64,000 nucleotides of DNA from the NCBI GenBank assembly GCA_900095095.1, contig FMBT01000314.1, positions 310,001 through 374,000 on the forward strand, in the 5' to 3' direction. Under the pieces are notes generated by a model. The model had not been told where the DNA came from. It was given only the letters and a program-made list of their open reading frames with translations, and did not search any database. The position numbers and the translations under genes were made by a program. The stretch is from Fragilariopsis cylindrus CCMP1102. Taxonomy: Eukaryota; Bacillariophyta; Bacillariophyceae; Bacillariales; Bacillariaceae. Positions 34,763 to 47,508 of this stretch are shown piece after piece; positions within the stretch are counted from its first letter, which is position 1; the number at the start of each line of letters is the position of its first letter.

Positions 34763-35146
34763 TTACTGGTATGGTGATTGCTTCTTCCATCTCTTGTATA
34801 TATATAACTCGTAGAAGAGACCTTTTGGATGACTAGATCTGCTCTTGTAGTTTTTGTACGAGTTGCCCCGTTTGTACCCAGGTGGAAGATTTGTTGTCCT
34901 ATCGAAGTCGTTGCCTTCCGCGGAAGTTCGCTCATAGTATAAAACGGTTTTATCGCCAGCATGGAAGTTTGGATGACAAACAAACTGAATGACGAATGCT
35001 TCGGCTGTTCTATCATTGTGACCGGTGAAGTTTGTGTCCAACATGAAACTGCGGAAGGCATCAAATTTCGATTCATGGTCTGTCGTTCTATTCCTGTATC
35101 CCGACGCCGAACGGAGATTGTCAAAATTAGGGTCGAAGCTTGACAT
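34763..35146 (-). CDS. Possible small protein or fragment, unknown
   Basis: A 127-codon frame (MSSFDPNFDNLRSASGYRN) with a coding-like run FDAFRSFMLDTNF, EAFVIQFVCHPNFHAGDKTV, YYERTSAEGNDF. No family is recognised. It sits between a GC-rich relic and a direct repeat, so it may be a remnant. Confidence 0.3.
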   Translation of the reverse strand: MSSFDPNFDNLRSASGYRNRTTDHESKFDAFRSFMLDTNFTGHNDRTAEAFVIQFVCHPNFHAGDKTVLYYERTSAEGNDFDRTTNLPPGYKRGNSYKNYKSRSSHPKGLFYELYIYKRWKKQSPYQ

Positions 35147-35326
35147 AATTTTGTGTATGGTAGTCCTTTAAGTTGCAACTGAAGAGCGTAGTGTTTTCAA
35201 CTGTGGTCAAGTTGAAATGTGAGTGAATGTTGAAACTAACTTCCTTCTTATTTAGTGGTATATTATTTCGGAATCATGATTTGGAGAGACTTCTCGCTAA
35301 AATCCAAAACTCCTTCCGCGCTCGTA

Positions 35327-35593
35327 ACTTCCTATTGGCCATTTGAAAATTTCACCATTCCGTATACCGTATGATTATGTAATGATTGTACAGAAGATCC
35401 GAATATTATTTCAATCTCGATAAAGTGATAGAAACACGAGCTGGCAGACTATTGAAACGAAGACTGTGAGAGGCAGATTTCAGAGGTGACTTCCTATTGG
35501 CCATTTTGAAATTTCACCGTTCGTATCGTATGAGTGTGTACTGATTGTGGAAAAAGTCCGAATATTTCTTCAAGCTCGATGGAGTGATGGAAA
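35327..35593. repeat. Direct repeat, two copies of about 105 nt spaced 162 nt
   Basis: ACTTCCTATTGGCC starts at 35327 and 35489. Both copies continue through AATTTCACC, CGTAT, a GATTGT and TCCGAATATT, and end TC..GATAAAGTGATAG / GATGGAGTGATGG near 35432 and 35593. The sequence is non-coding. It could be two diverged copies of one small element. Confidence 0.8.
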
Positions 35594-35599
35594 AATGAG

Positions 35600-35903
35600 A
35601 GTTGACTGTCTCATTTACTCACTGACCCCTTGGATCGATGACGATATTTTCCAAATATTCCCTTGAAATTAAGATGATTTGGGGTCCTCTATAACAAGTT
35701 GACCAACCGGCCCAGATGCGTGTTCGCAAGGTGGTGCTGGGATTTGTTCGGCGACAAGCTGCACCGCTCCGTCCGCGACGACCTCCATCTCTTCGGCCTT
35801 TTGACTATCAATGTTTGCACATTTAAATCAGTGATGATATCCATTCCAATAAAATGGAAGCACGCTACTCTTCACCCATTACCACCTACCCAAATAATAA
35901 AAC

Positions 35904-35935
<32 letters not shown>

Positions 35936-38900
35936 CTAGCTAACCAAAACAACTAAATACATGTAGTTACGTCTTGCACGAATAAATAAAATGCCATTCA
36001 CTAGCGTAACCTATCAATCCATTACTGTAAACTCCTTTAAAAAGTAGGTATCCACACTATTTGTAATGAGGGGTCTAGGGAGATTCATTTGTGTGTGACT
36101 CTGCGACTCTGTGCCACAGCTAATGCAAAATATTTCTACATACATTTGTATAGCTCGTACATACACATGTATGTGTATAGGGTAGTTGTTGTATCCCTAC
36201 CTCTAATGTGTGGAGGATATACCTGTAGTAGCACAATAATTTTTTCTTAAGTGCATGCATCATTGTGTGTACCAGGTTTTGCTATAATATTAAGTGGGTG
36301 CTTTTTACCAGCACTTGACTCAAGGATAGTATAATGATGATATCTACAATCCATCAAGGAGCACAACATGATGGATGTGGTGTCATGAGGATCTGTAAAG
36401 AGAGAAAGAGAGAGAAGGTGGGTGGGGCGATCCATCAAAATTGGCGCATCTGATCCATTTTATATGTTGTGCTTATTTCATAGGATGTCAAATCATCCCA
36501 TATTCAAACATAAGGTATAAAATAGTAAGCAAAAATTGTATGTTGGTTTGGATAAAGCAACCTCCGTCATATTGTGTTGTGTTGTCCTTCTCTCCCTGTT
36601 AAAATAGAAGAGAAATCAGCACTTGAACAGTAATTTTCTGAACTGGATGAATACGTCTTTGCAATATTTAATCTGTGGTGGAAACTAGGTATTGCTAGGT
36701 GGATTCTAGAAGGGAAAACTGGCACACACATATTCTTTTGATCCACTAACTATGTGGTGGGACCAATGCTAATAATATATAAAACATCAAACACACCCAT
36801 GATCAGTTGGCAGATGGTCCACTTTTCTACTAATGCCTTAGAGCTCAATCAACTTCAACACAACAATAAGAGATGCTACAACAACCAACATCAAAAGTCC
36901 CATCATTTGTTTGATCAGCAGTTCTTCCCTCTTTTGCACCCTCATGCCCTCCTGTGATGTGTCAATATTGGGCTTATTTACCACTAAGTTTATTATTACT
37001 AAATGACATGTTAATAACATACAAATGGGAATGCAGATGCAAATGCGGATACAAATTTCTTGTTCTTGATTGTTAAACAATATTATTTGTTTACAGCAAG
37101 TTGCGGAGGCAGGCACTTGTAAACACACAAACACACTCAGACAGCCCCAGACAAATCCAACACCACTGGTGGGATTTGACTGTGGACAAGATACATATAC
37201 ACCCTTGGCATCATGTGCATGCATGCATCCTCATCTCAAAAACATCACTATAGCAAATACTGATTTCCTTACACCCATAACTAAGTTTTCTCAGCTACAT
37301 AGAGGATGAGAAGATAACAAACACTATGATAAGTATTTGAGGGCAAATAGAATGCAAGAAAGATACAACCTACTCATAGATAAACAGGCACTCAATAAGA
37401 GGCAGATTTTCCAGACTAAGGAAGAAAACTAGTAAATCTTTTCCTATAGGCCAAGGCTCAAAGAAGAAAGAAAAGAGAGGCAACAAAGAAGGACAACAAA
37501 ACAAAGAAGAGAAACAAAACAGAAGACTAAAATGACAACAAGAAAACACATAATGCATAAAATGAATGACACAAAATAATCCATTGATAGATAATATCTA
37601 CAACAGGCTGCAGAAGAAACTATCATCAAGCAAAGTAAAAAGCAACAACAACAAGATACAAAAAGACTCATCTAATAATACAGGAACAGGTCATTGTGGA
37701 TAGATTCGGAGATGCTCCTATGTAAACAATAAATTATTAATATAGAATAATAGGAGGGCCGGCTGTTCACTCTTCAGTCTTTCTAAGATGGAGAGGAGCA
37801 AAGGGGTATTGGTCTCTGCTTCCACATATGGAATTCATGGCATAGCTAGTTCATCCGTAGATATTGTACAGTAGTAGTGGTCTCTGCTTCCACTCACTGT
37901 ATTCATGCATTGGCAACACAACAATACTGAATGAATCATCAAATCATTCATACAGTAATAGGTACTGGTACATCATCATGCATTGATATCCTTTTAGTAT
38001 GACTTCTAATCTATAATGTACAGTGACTGGTATGGGTATTGTCTATTGCAGTAAGTATTAAATTCTTTTGACGATTAAAGATGACGACTCGAGACTCGTC
38101 ATAAAGCGACATGACGACGGGTATAATTAACAATCCATGTTTTTGAAAGCAAATAATAATTAATAACCACGTTTGGGTCGAATGAATATGATGAGATTGT
38201 TAATTATAGCACTGAAGGAGTGAGTCATTTTTTTTGCTAGGACCCTATATATTTTTGTTGTAGTACTAGTCGTAGTTTGTACTTCGCTCGTCAAAAAAAC
38301 AACGAAGTCGAATGAATAGTTAAGTCTGATTATTAATTGTAGCATTTAAATGTGTACTGAACGTCACTCCAGTGGTCGTCGTGAAAGTATATTACAAATT
38401 TTTTGTTTTGTTACTGTTAGTACTAGTTCGCCTGTGTGGTGTCTCGTACAGTCCCTATCGCGTTTCAATATGGCGCACTTCTTCACCAAATTAAAACAAA
38501 CCACATACAGTTCATTATTTTACTCACAGTTCAACAATTGTTAATTCGCTTCCCTTTTTAGAAGTTTTGTTTAATGTGTTCGGGAATTCGCAAATCCACT
38601 TAATTAAGGCACTGCATTAAATTTTTTATAGCTAGTTAAATAAACACGAATGCATTAAAAAAAAAAAGACCATCCGAGAACGCCCAGGAAGAGTAACCGC
38701 CTTGCCTAATGCATTGTGTATGCAATAATGCAGTAATTGTTCACGCATTGAACATTGCCATGTCACACTTCTGACGACCTGTCCCAATTCCTTTAAGTAT
38801 TTCAGCTTACCGTAGCAATTTTAACGTAGTTCTGCTGTTTCAGTATGTGGTGCGCATAACAGCAAAACTAAAGAAAAACACGACTTTCAGAAAAGAGAAT

Positions 38901-39110
38901 ACTGTACTTACAGAATAATACAGAAGAAAGTGCTCGTATCTACAGTACATCTGCATCGACCAAAATACCTTAGTCAGTCAGCAGCAATACAACATACAGT
39001 ACAAGGAACCATTCAAACATAAATAATAACCTTTAGTGTGCTGCACTATTCCTTCTCTCTTTCTTTCTTTCTTTCTTTTTCTCAACTAATCGCATATATA
39101 AAGATCTAGA
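35600..39110. other. Long gene-poor stretch upstream of the ABCG gene
   Basis: No supported gene in 3.5 kb. A GC-rich patch at 35700-35810 reads GDKLHRSVRDDLHLFG in one frame and may be a gene scrap. An AACT run lies at 35907-35940. The phrase GGTCTCTGCTTCCAC occurs twice near 37811 and 37879. Near 38870-39000 the phrase ACTGTACTTACAG and relatives recur, as expected of an upstream region. Other open frames have no recognisable domain. Confidence 0.4.
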
Positions 39111-42100
39111 ATGGAAACAGAAACAACAAGTGGAATTATTATGGCACCGTTACCTAACGATCAGCAATATAGTGTTACCGGTAGTAGCGGATCATTCAAG
39201 ATGACAGACGGTAATAACGCTGACTTCACCGTCGGCATCAACGATGGCAACACTACGGCTACTACTTTAAGTGGTAGTAGCGGATCATTCAATATGACTA
39301 CCAAACGCACTACGGCTACTACTACTACTACTACTACTACTCCGAATGATACTCCAAATACAAATACAAATACAGTTAATACTGGGTTATATTTAAGATG
39401 GTCACGTATCATCAAAACTGTGACAATCAAAGCAGATAATTCTGGTCTATTGAGAGGATCAATTGCTGCACCAACGAAAGAATCCAATGAATCATTTATT
39501 CGTCGTAGAACAAATTCGAAGAAGAATGGTAATAATAAGAAAGAAGAAAAGAAAAATATTTTAAAAGAAGTATCAGGTTATGCAGCACCAGGTGAAATTG
39601 TTGCAATGATGGGGTAAGTTTTCTACAGGACTAATACGATTGTGTTCGCGTGTTGTTGGATTGTGGGATTGTGGGATGCATACATGCGTCTGTATGTCTT
39701 TGGATGGGATTTCCATGCGATCGGAATGTAGAATGAAAAGACGAAGTCAAACCGAGGTAGGGAAGGGTGCTGCTGCGTTATCTTCCCCGGTGACGTGACG
39801 TGACGGGACACGGAGAAAACATGAATGCCAGACCAGCAGAGAATCGTACCCTTGTAGGGTAGTTGTTCTGAATAAGGCAGCAGCCCAGTCCTGATTGATG
39901 ATTGATTCCTTGCTTGGAGGATGCATCTGTTCAACTTGGTTTTATCACCACTATGTTTCCGACGGTGTGTTGTTACAATCGCTATTTTTACAATGCTTCA
40001 ACATTTGACCTTCTATCACGTTGGAGACACTTCCGGTGTATTATCTGGAATGGAATGAATTGAATTAAATTAACGCCAGCATCAACATCAACGCCATCGC
40101 GAAAAAGACGACGCCCCCCCCCCCCTCCCCCCCTCCAGACACATCACCATTCGTTCGGATAGATAGATATCATCTGCCTTGTCGCAACTTTATTTTTCTC
40201 TAACTCTCCTTCTTTCTTTCTCTCAACCATCTTCAACACTATCATACTCACAATCACAATCATTTATCAATAATTCAATTATAGTCCATCTGGATCTGGT
40301 AAGACAAGTCTACTAAATTGTTTAAGTGGTCGGAATCCATATAATTCTGGTATTGTTAGTGTGAATGGTCGTCCATTAGGTTCTGGTGAACAAAATGGAT
40401 CAGGATCTGATATGAAACGTTTAATGTCAAGAATTGCATATGTTAAACAAGATGATATATTCTTTGAACATTTAACTGTTAGAGATCAACTAGGATATAC
40501 TGCATTGTTAAGATTGCCACAACTATGGACACATACAAGAAAAATGAATGAAGTTAATCGTATTATTCGATTATTACGATTAACAAAAGTTGCTGATTCT
40601 AAAATACAAATGTTATCGGGTGGTGAAAAGAAACGTGTTAATATTGGTACAGAATTGTTAACTGATCCTGCTGTATTGCTATTAGATGAACCAACATCTG
40701 GATTGGATTCCACATCAGCTGTTGCCTTAATACAAATGTTATCTAAATTAGCAAGAAATTCGAACAAAACAATTATTACATCTATCCATCAACCAAGTTC
40801 AGCATTATTTTTTGGTTTTGATCGATTAATTATGTTAGCAGAAGGCCATGTTGTATATTTTGGTCAACCAAAACAATCATTATTATACCTAAAAGAACAT
40901 GGATTAGATTGTCCACTTGGTTATAATGGTGCTGATCATTGGATGGACTTGTTGGTACAAGATTCTGCTATTGATGACGATGAAGACGATGATATCATTG
41001 AAGACGGCGATGTAGAGAATACTACTGCCATTGTGGCAGTCACAACAACCGCTGTATCATTATCGGATGGAACAGGATCAGGAACAAACACTGATGATGA
41101 TGATAAGGATGAATATGGTATTCCAATCGTACAAAAACAAGAACAACAACTTAGTAGCAAGAGTGGTACTGTTGGAAGGATGAGAGGTGAACGTAACCAA
41201 GTCACAAGTATGACAACAAGACAACGATTAATTAATGCTTGGGATAAGGAAGCCGTTGCTGAACAAATGGATGCACATGTTCAAATGGATAATACTAAAC
41301 GTATGTCATCATTATTATTTGATGCTAGTGGTGGCTCATCTATGATGATTGCAAATTCTTCTTCTTCTAACAACAACAACAAGAATAAAGAACCATCCAA
41401 ATATGCTACAAGTTGGGGATTGCAATATCGTACATTAGTACATCGGTCATTAAAAAATTCCAGATCAGCAATATTTACACCAATTAATGTCATTAAAAGT
41501 TGTGCATTAGGTATTATAAGTGGATTGCTTTGGTACCAAATGGATTATACAGAATCAAGAGTATTTGATCGATCATCCTATTTCTTTTTTACCATGACAT
41601 TTTGGGTATTTGATGCCATGTTTCAATCATTTATGGCATTCCCATCCGAACGAACTGTGATATTAAAAGAACGTGCCTCTGGTAGTTATAGATTATCTGC
41701 CTACTTTATGGGTAAAACAACATCGGAAATGCCAGCACGACTTGTATTACCATTAATATATATGGTCATTAGCTTTTGGATGGCATCCATTAGCACATCA
41801 TTTTCGATGTTTGTTGCAACAACATTTATATCATTATTAAGTGTGATGGCAGGTGAGGCAATTGGTTTATTAGTAGGTGCCACAATCTACGATACGGAAA
41901 AGGGTATGACATTTATGACCGTTATATCCTTATTTTTAGCATTAGTGGGTGGTTTCTTTGTGGAAAATGTACCATCATTTTTAGTATGGACCAAATATTT
42001 ATCACCATTTAAGTATTCATTTGATGCGAGTCTTCAGTTAGTCTTTGATAAACCGGTACCGTGTGATGGAAGTGGTGCATTAGAAGCATTATGTGGTGGT

Positions 42101-42256
42101 TCCTCCACTGGATACGCGCAACCAGAACAGGTTATAGAATATTTAGGTGTACAAGGTAGTGTTGGATTTAATGTTGGTATATTAATTGCTATTGGTTTAG
42201 TACCACGGTATTTAGCATACCTAGCATTACGAGCAAAAAAGGAAGGTGATCGATAA
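39111..42256 (+). CDS. ABCG-type half transporter
   Basis: Exon 1 (39111-39613) and exon 2 (40285-42256) join into 824 residues; the intron at 39614-40284 splits the Walker A glycine codon. The order is that of the ABCG (White/PDR half-size) group: the nucleotide-binding domain first, with GPSGSGKT, the signature LSGGEKKRV, Walker B VLLLDEPTSGLDS and the switch IHQPSS. An acidic linker follows (about residues 375-440), then six membrane spans near residues 540-810, with the ABCG phrase ERASGSYRLSAYFMGKTTSE. It works as a homo- or heterodimer, exporting lipids, sterols or xenobiotics; the substrate cannot be read. The N-terminal 130 residues have Thr/Asn repeats and a repeated GSSGSF phrase. 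The frame is clean. Confidence 0.92.
39614..40284 (+). other. Intron of the ABCG gene inside Walker A
   Basis: Donor GTAAGTTTTC, acceptor TTCAATTATAG, 671 nt. The splice rebuilds MMGPSGSGKT exactly. The intron holds a C-rich tract at 40114-40134 and a GTGACGTGACG repeat near 39792. Confidence 0.92.
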
Positions 42257-42612
42257 AAGACAAGACAACACGACAACACGACCAGAAAATTGTACATTTG
42301 AAAGGAAAAAAATAGATCATATTATTAAATAACATTTTACTTAAAATACTAAATGCTTCACCAGCGTCATCTAAACGAATTATTGTGATATCTATCTATC
42401 TAGCAAAAGGTACTATAGTATAGACGCATGTATGTATGTATTATTGTAATATCTATCTATCTATCTAACAAAAGGTACTATAGTATAGACGCATTTATGT
42501 CCTATGTATGTATGTATGTATGTATATAGAAAAAAGTTACTACTGCATTATACAAGACTTAAATTGTACATTATTGTATATGTTGTGTATGCATGCATGA
42601 TGATTCGATATT
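42257..42612. other. 3' flank of the ABCG gene with a duplicated phrase
   Basis: The phrase GTACTATAGTATAGACGCAT occurs twice, near 42411 and 42475, next to ATCT and ATGT microsatellites. No gene. Confidence 0.6.
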
Positions 42613-43065
42613 TTATTCTTGAATTATGATTGCTAAATCAGTCCAAGAGAAATTGACCACTTCTGGTTGGACAGTAGTTGGTGGATGGATAATCATTATT
42701 TGAGAAGATTGAGATTTTGGTGGTGGTCGTTCCCGCGTTATTTCACTGTTGTGTTTTAAATTGAGATATCTATGTGGTCTTAAAATCCACCGGGTCTCCG
42801 CCTTGGTATTAGTAGTACTGTCATTATCAATGTCAACGACATCAACGTCGTGCCGCCTTTTTTTATTAGATGATGGTGAATAATAAGCATTATCTTCGTC
42901 TACTACAACTGCTAAATCTATCCATGAACAGGTTCCGAGTAGCATTGCAGATGACCGTCGACGGATTATAAATTTAGTAGAGACGGTAGAGATTTCTTCT
43001 TCGGGCATTATCATCGTCGTCGAATCATCAGTGGTAGTAGTAGATGAAGTATTAGTTATGATCAT
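42613..43065 (-). CDS. Small protein with two copies of a W-[IT]-DLA motif
   Basis: A 150-residue frame (MIITNTSSTTTTDDSTT), convergent with the ABCG gene. It has two matching short motifs, TCSWIDLAVVVDED (near residue 46) and NFSWTDLAIIIQE (the C-terminal end), separated by an acidic and basic middle (KKRRHDVDVV). Such repeated hydrophobic islands look like short binding motifs in a disordered protein. No family is recognised. The (GTTT)n tract lies just upstream of its start. Confidence 0.5.
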   Translation of the reverse strand: MIITNTSSTTTTDDSTTMIMPEEEISTVSTKFIIRRRSSAMLLGTCSWIDLAVVVDEDNAYYSPSSNKKRRHDVDVVDIDNDSTTNTKAETRWILRPHRYLNLKHNSEITRERPPPKSQSSQIMIIHPPTTVQPEVVNFSWTDLAIIIQE

Positions 43066-43118
43066 ATTTAGCGCTATTTTCGTCTGGACTTGAATAAAAT
43101 TTGCTTCTGAAGTTTTTG

Positions 43119-43231
43119 TTTGTTTGTGACTGTTTGTGACTGTTTGTGACTGTTTGTTTGTTTGTTTGTTTGTTTGTTTGTTTGTTTGTTTGTTTGTTTG
43201 TTTGTTTGTTTGTTTGTTTGTTTGTTTGTTT
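43119..43231. repeat. (GTTT)n microsatellite
   Basis: Long run of TTTG units preceded by three TTTGTGACTG units. It lies upstream of the small W-DLA gene. Confidence 0.95.
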
Positions 43232-44286
43232 GTGGGTGATTGTTAGTTTAAATTATCTTATTTTATGAGCGAAAAACATATTAAAATGTAGTACGCTTCC
43301 TTATACTGTGTATCAGGTTCGCGGATAAGGTGACCGACCAGGTATGAATGAACAATGATTGATTGATTGATTGATTCATTCGTTCGTTCGTGTTCATTTT
43401 TCATTCGTTCGCTTCGCATTATTTCGCCCATCGCACACACCGGCGAAGAGCGAGTGCCAGTTGTACAGCCCCTCGTCATCGTGTATGAGTGTAACACTCA
43501 TACCTTATATGCTGATGTTAGGAGTCCAGCTCACATAAAAATCTGGATTATCTTACGACGATTTGAGTCCCACTATGAATCAATCGCTCATCGATTGAGT
43601 TACAGCTCGCTCATGCACATTTTCAGTGTAAGAAGGAATGAATCGATGACTCACTCACGATTCGAATTATTCGAATTATGAAGGCTCGATTCTCGGCGAA
43701 ATGACGAAGGAGACGTAACATTTAAAATGCGAACTTCTTCGCTTTTGATTTTTTTCAAATCCAGGATATATGCCCTGTCATGAAAATTGCCTAGGCAAGA
43801 ACCCGAAGCTAAATATCAAAAGAGATAGTACTGTACTTCAAGTAAGTTAGATGATTACTTCTATATACCACTGTCCAGTATATACTGTATATTCACTGAC
43901 GACAACAAACGACGACGACAAGATCGACAACCGTAAGCAATAAGAGAAACGTAAGATAACGTAGCGACAGAGAAAATAACACAGCGGTTTAAGGTCCGTA
44001 TATTAGCATTTATTGGGGCGAGGCAGAAATAAAAGCAAACATAAATAATCAAGAAGGAAGGTTATTACACGATACGCAACAAAGAATATAAGAGCCCGAT
44101 CGACGAAAAGAAAAGTGTTGGTTGACGACAACGAACAATTTACTTGCTCGTTCTATCCCGCAGAAGTGTAGACGCAATCAATTAGTATTTTGAGAGTATT
44201 ATATTGGGCAAGATAGGATATTACTATACTAATATTCTGCGATAGCCTAGTCCTTCACTGCAGTACTTACCAGTAATACTAATATA
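43232..44286. other. Intergenic DNA upstream of the TrxR-Grx gene
   Basis: No gene. GTACTGTACTTCAAG lies near 43828, and a GATT run lies at 43356-43375. It should hold the promoter and leader of the gene starting at 44287. Confidence 0.4.
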
Positions 44287-46274
44287 ATGGCACCGTTCTC
44301 TACAACACCGCCGTCATCGTCATCATCCTCAAATAATAATGGAGAAGCTACGGTCTATCGACGAAAAATGAACTCATCGTTATCGTCGTCATCGTGTAAT
44401 AATTGGAGAAGTGATACAGCTGATTTACCCATGTACTATAATAATAATAACCATAATAACCTTGGTAGTAGTAAACATGATAAAAATGGAAGATCATCAT
44501 CATCATCAAAGACTGGTTTCAATAACAAAACTCGTTCCATCGTTGGAGTAATGACATTTACTTTTTGTATTGCTATAATAGTCGTACTGGGTATTAATAA
44601 AGAAATAGATATAAAAATAGCAGCAATTATGGATCCTCCACCGCCAAGATTACAATTATATGAGCAACAAAATAATCGACCAAAAAGACGAGTAGTAGAT
44701 CAACAGCAGCAGTTGCAGCAGCAGAAGAAGGAAGATGTAAAAGAAGAACAACAGCAGAAACAACAACACCAAAAACATCGACAAAGACGAGATGAACAGC
44801 AGCAGCAGAAGAAGAACGAAGATGTAGAAAAAGAACAACAGCAGAAGCAACACGTTATTGAAGCAGACGAAGAAGATGAAAATGAAAATAATGTTCCATC
44901 CACAACCATAAGACAAGACCTTCAACCTATAATGGTAGATCATACTACTGTCAAAAAGATGGAAAACGAAGAAGACAAGAGTGTGATAACTGCAAAACAA
45001 CAACTTTCATCATCATCTTCTGATATAACTACCGATACTACTACCGATAATATTATTACTTATGATATTGTGATTGCTGGTGCTGGTCCATCTGGATTAA
45101 CTGCGGCATTATTTGCATCACGCGCTGGTTTGAATGTATATGTATTAGGATCACATACCACTGGTTTATTAAGTCAAACCAAACATTTGGATAATTTTCC
45201 ATCCTTTACTGGTACTGGTACTGGTAGTAGTGGTACAACTGGTAAAACTGGTGTTGTTGGTAATGGAGGTGGTATTATTAGTGATACAAGTAGTAGTGCT
45301 GGTAGTGGTACAGGACCTGGTTGGTTAGAAGCAACATATACACAAGCCCAATTTTGGGGTACAAAATTTGGTCCATCCGGTTTATTAATATCATCAATAG
45401 AAAGACGACGACGTAGTAAGCAAGATGAAGAAGCAGTAGCAGGCAATACTAATAATAATAATAACGATAATTATTATTTTGCATTAAAGACTGATGGATC
45501 ATCTGAAAATGATACTATTATACGTTCCTATTCTGTGATAGTTGCATCCGGTGCAAATCCACGTAAATTAGAACTACCAGGGGAAGATCAATTATGGGGT
45601 GTATCATTACATAATTGTGCAATATGTGATGGACATATATATCAAGCTGGAAGTGGAGGATTCGATGATGAAGAGCCTATTAAAACAACGGTTCTAGTGG
45701 TTGGAGGTGGTGATGCTGCATTAGATGCGGCATTACTGTTGTCACGATATGCCACCAAAGTTATTTTAGTCCATCGACGGAATGAATTTACAAAAGTACA
45801 TAATAGAAATAGTTTACATTTAATACAATCATCCTCCAAAATCGAAATTTTGACACCCTATACAGTACAAGAATGGATAACACAAAAAGATGATCCAAGT
45901 CAATTAACAGGTGTTAAATTATTACATAAAGAAAAAGAAATCATCGAACTTCAAATTGATGGTGCATTTGTTATGATTGGTGCAACACCGAATACAGATT
46001 GGATTAATACCAAACAAACTTCTACAGGTAATAATAATTTAGGACTAGACTTAGATGAGGAAGGATTGATAAAAACAACAATTCAACAAAAGGGTACGGG
46101 TACGAGTGCTGGTATAACATCCACAAACATACCTGGTTTATTTGCAGCAGGTGAAGTTACTGATAATATCTATAAACAAGCAATCACTGCTGCATCTGCT
46201 GGTGCACAGGCAGCAATTGATGCGGAACGATGGTTGCGTGAACACCGTCCTCCATCACAATCAAAATCGCAACC

Positions 46275-46305
<31 letters not shown>

Positions 46306-47373
46306 AGGATAACAACAAAAACTAATGCTGATGCCGAAGAAGTTGCTGCCGCTTCTGTTGTTGTCGACGAAAACAAGAAGGACATAAAGATAAACATCAA
46401 GAAGAACGATGATGATGATGATAATTGTGATTTGACATTAGAAGATTGTATCAATAGAATTATTCATAAGTATCCAGTTGTTGTATTTTCAAAACCATCC
46501 TGTCCATATTGTCGTAAAGCATTAGAGGCATTGTCATTAGCAGGTATTTCTCAGAACGAGAAATCAGAGCATAATGATTCTGTGTTGCATGTTATTGATT
46601 TGTCACAACATTCAAATACACAAGAAATACAAAGAACTCTTCAAACAATGACAGGGCGTAGAACTGTACCTAATGTATTTGTTGGTGGTACAAGTATTGG
46701 TGGTGGTGATGAAACATCTAAATTTCAAAGGAATGGACAATTAGTGCCGTTATTAGAAAAAGCTGGTGCATTTATGAAAAAGAATATTGAGAATGATAAT
46801 GATAATGATACGGCTTCTTCTTTGATGAAGAACAAGACATTGCCATCGTCAGATACAATAATAAAAGATGGAAATGAGAAAGTAGAAGAGAAAACCAACG
46901 CATCTTCTATTGATCGGAAGACTGTTGATAAGGTTGCACCCGCAACCAATGACGTCGGTGACGAATCATGTGATCTTGCATACGAAGAATGTTTCTTAGA
47001 AATTATCGATAAGTATTCCGTAGTAATGTTTACTTTGTCGTGGTGTCCAGAATGTAAACGAATGTTAGAATTATTGAATAGAATTGGAGTTGATACAACC
47101 AATAATCAAGTACATATAATTGATTTAGATGACTATAAACCAATATCTGGAGCAATACGACAACATATGAAAAAATTAACAGGACGACGTTCCGTACCAA
47201 ATTTATTTATTGATAGTGAATTTATTGGTGGTTTCTCACAAACAAATGAAATGCATGAACAAGGTCAACTTATTCCTAAATTTATAAATGCAGAGATTAT
47301 AACGCCTACACTGTTCGGACTCACTCACATACACCACAGTCGAAGCGAACCTCATCGTCACCACAAACAATAA
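44287..47373 (+). CDS. Membrane-anchored thioredoxin reductase fused to two glutaredoxins
   Basis: A single clean frame of 1028 residues. One membrane anchor near residue 86 (VGVMTFTFCIAIIVVLGI) is followed by a Gln/Lys-rich coiled coil to about residue 210. Residues 255-650 are a low-molecular-weight NADPH-thioredoxin reductase: FAD site IVIAGAGPSGLTAALFASRAG, redox pair CAICDG near 443, NADPH site VVGGGDAALDAALLLS near 473, and the closing FAD motif GLFAAGEVTDNIYKQAIT. Two glutaredoxin domains follow: CPYC near residue 739 with TVPNVFVGG, and CPEC near residue 920 with SVPNLFID and a GG. Plant plastid NTRC joins the same reductase to a thioredoxin; here the partners are glutaredoxins. It would pass NADPH electrons directly to the fused Grx sites, at an ER- or Golgi-type membrane judging by the anchor. 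Confidence 0.92.
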
Positions 47374-47508
47374 GAACATCACACACAAGATGAAATACAT
47401 GAACAATAAGGTCAACAACAACTTATTCCTAAATTACAAGATAATGCAAAGGTTATATAACGCCACCTACACTTTTCTCAGTCACTCACTCACACACACT
47501 GCAAGTAA
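47244..47508 (+). repeat. Partial duplication of the 3' end of the TrxR-Grx gene
   Basis: The sequence 47244-47342 (ATGCATGAACAAGGTCAACT, TTATTCCTAAATTT, TATAACGCC) recurs with changes at 47388-47508, just after the stop. The second copy is non-coding. It is a tandem duplication of about 100-120 nt. Confidence 0.75.

Noticed and set aside
43119-43231. Tandem units as a possible CRISPR-like array
   Set aside because: Simple (GTTT)n microsatellite with no spacers; none of the repeats in the window have the repeat-spacer form.
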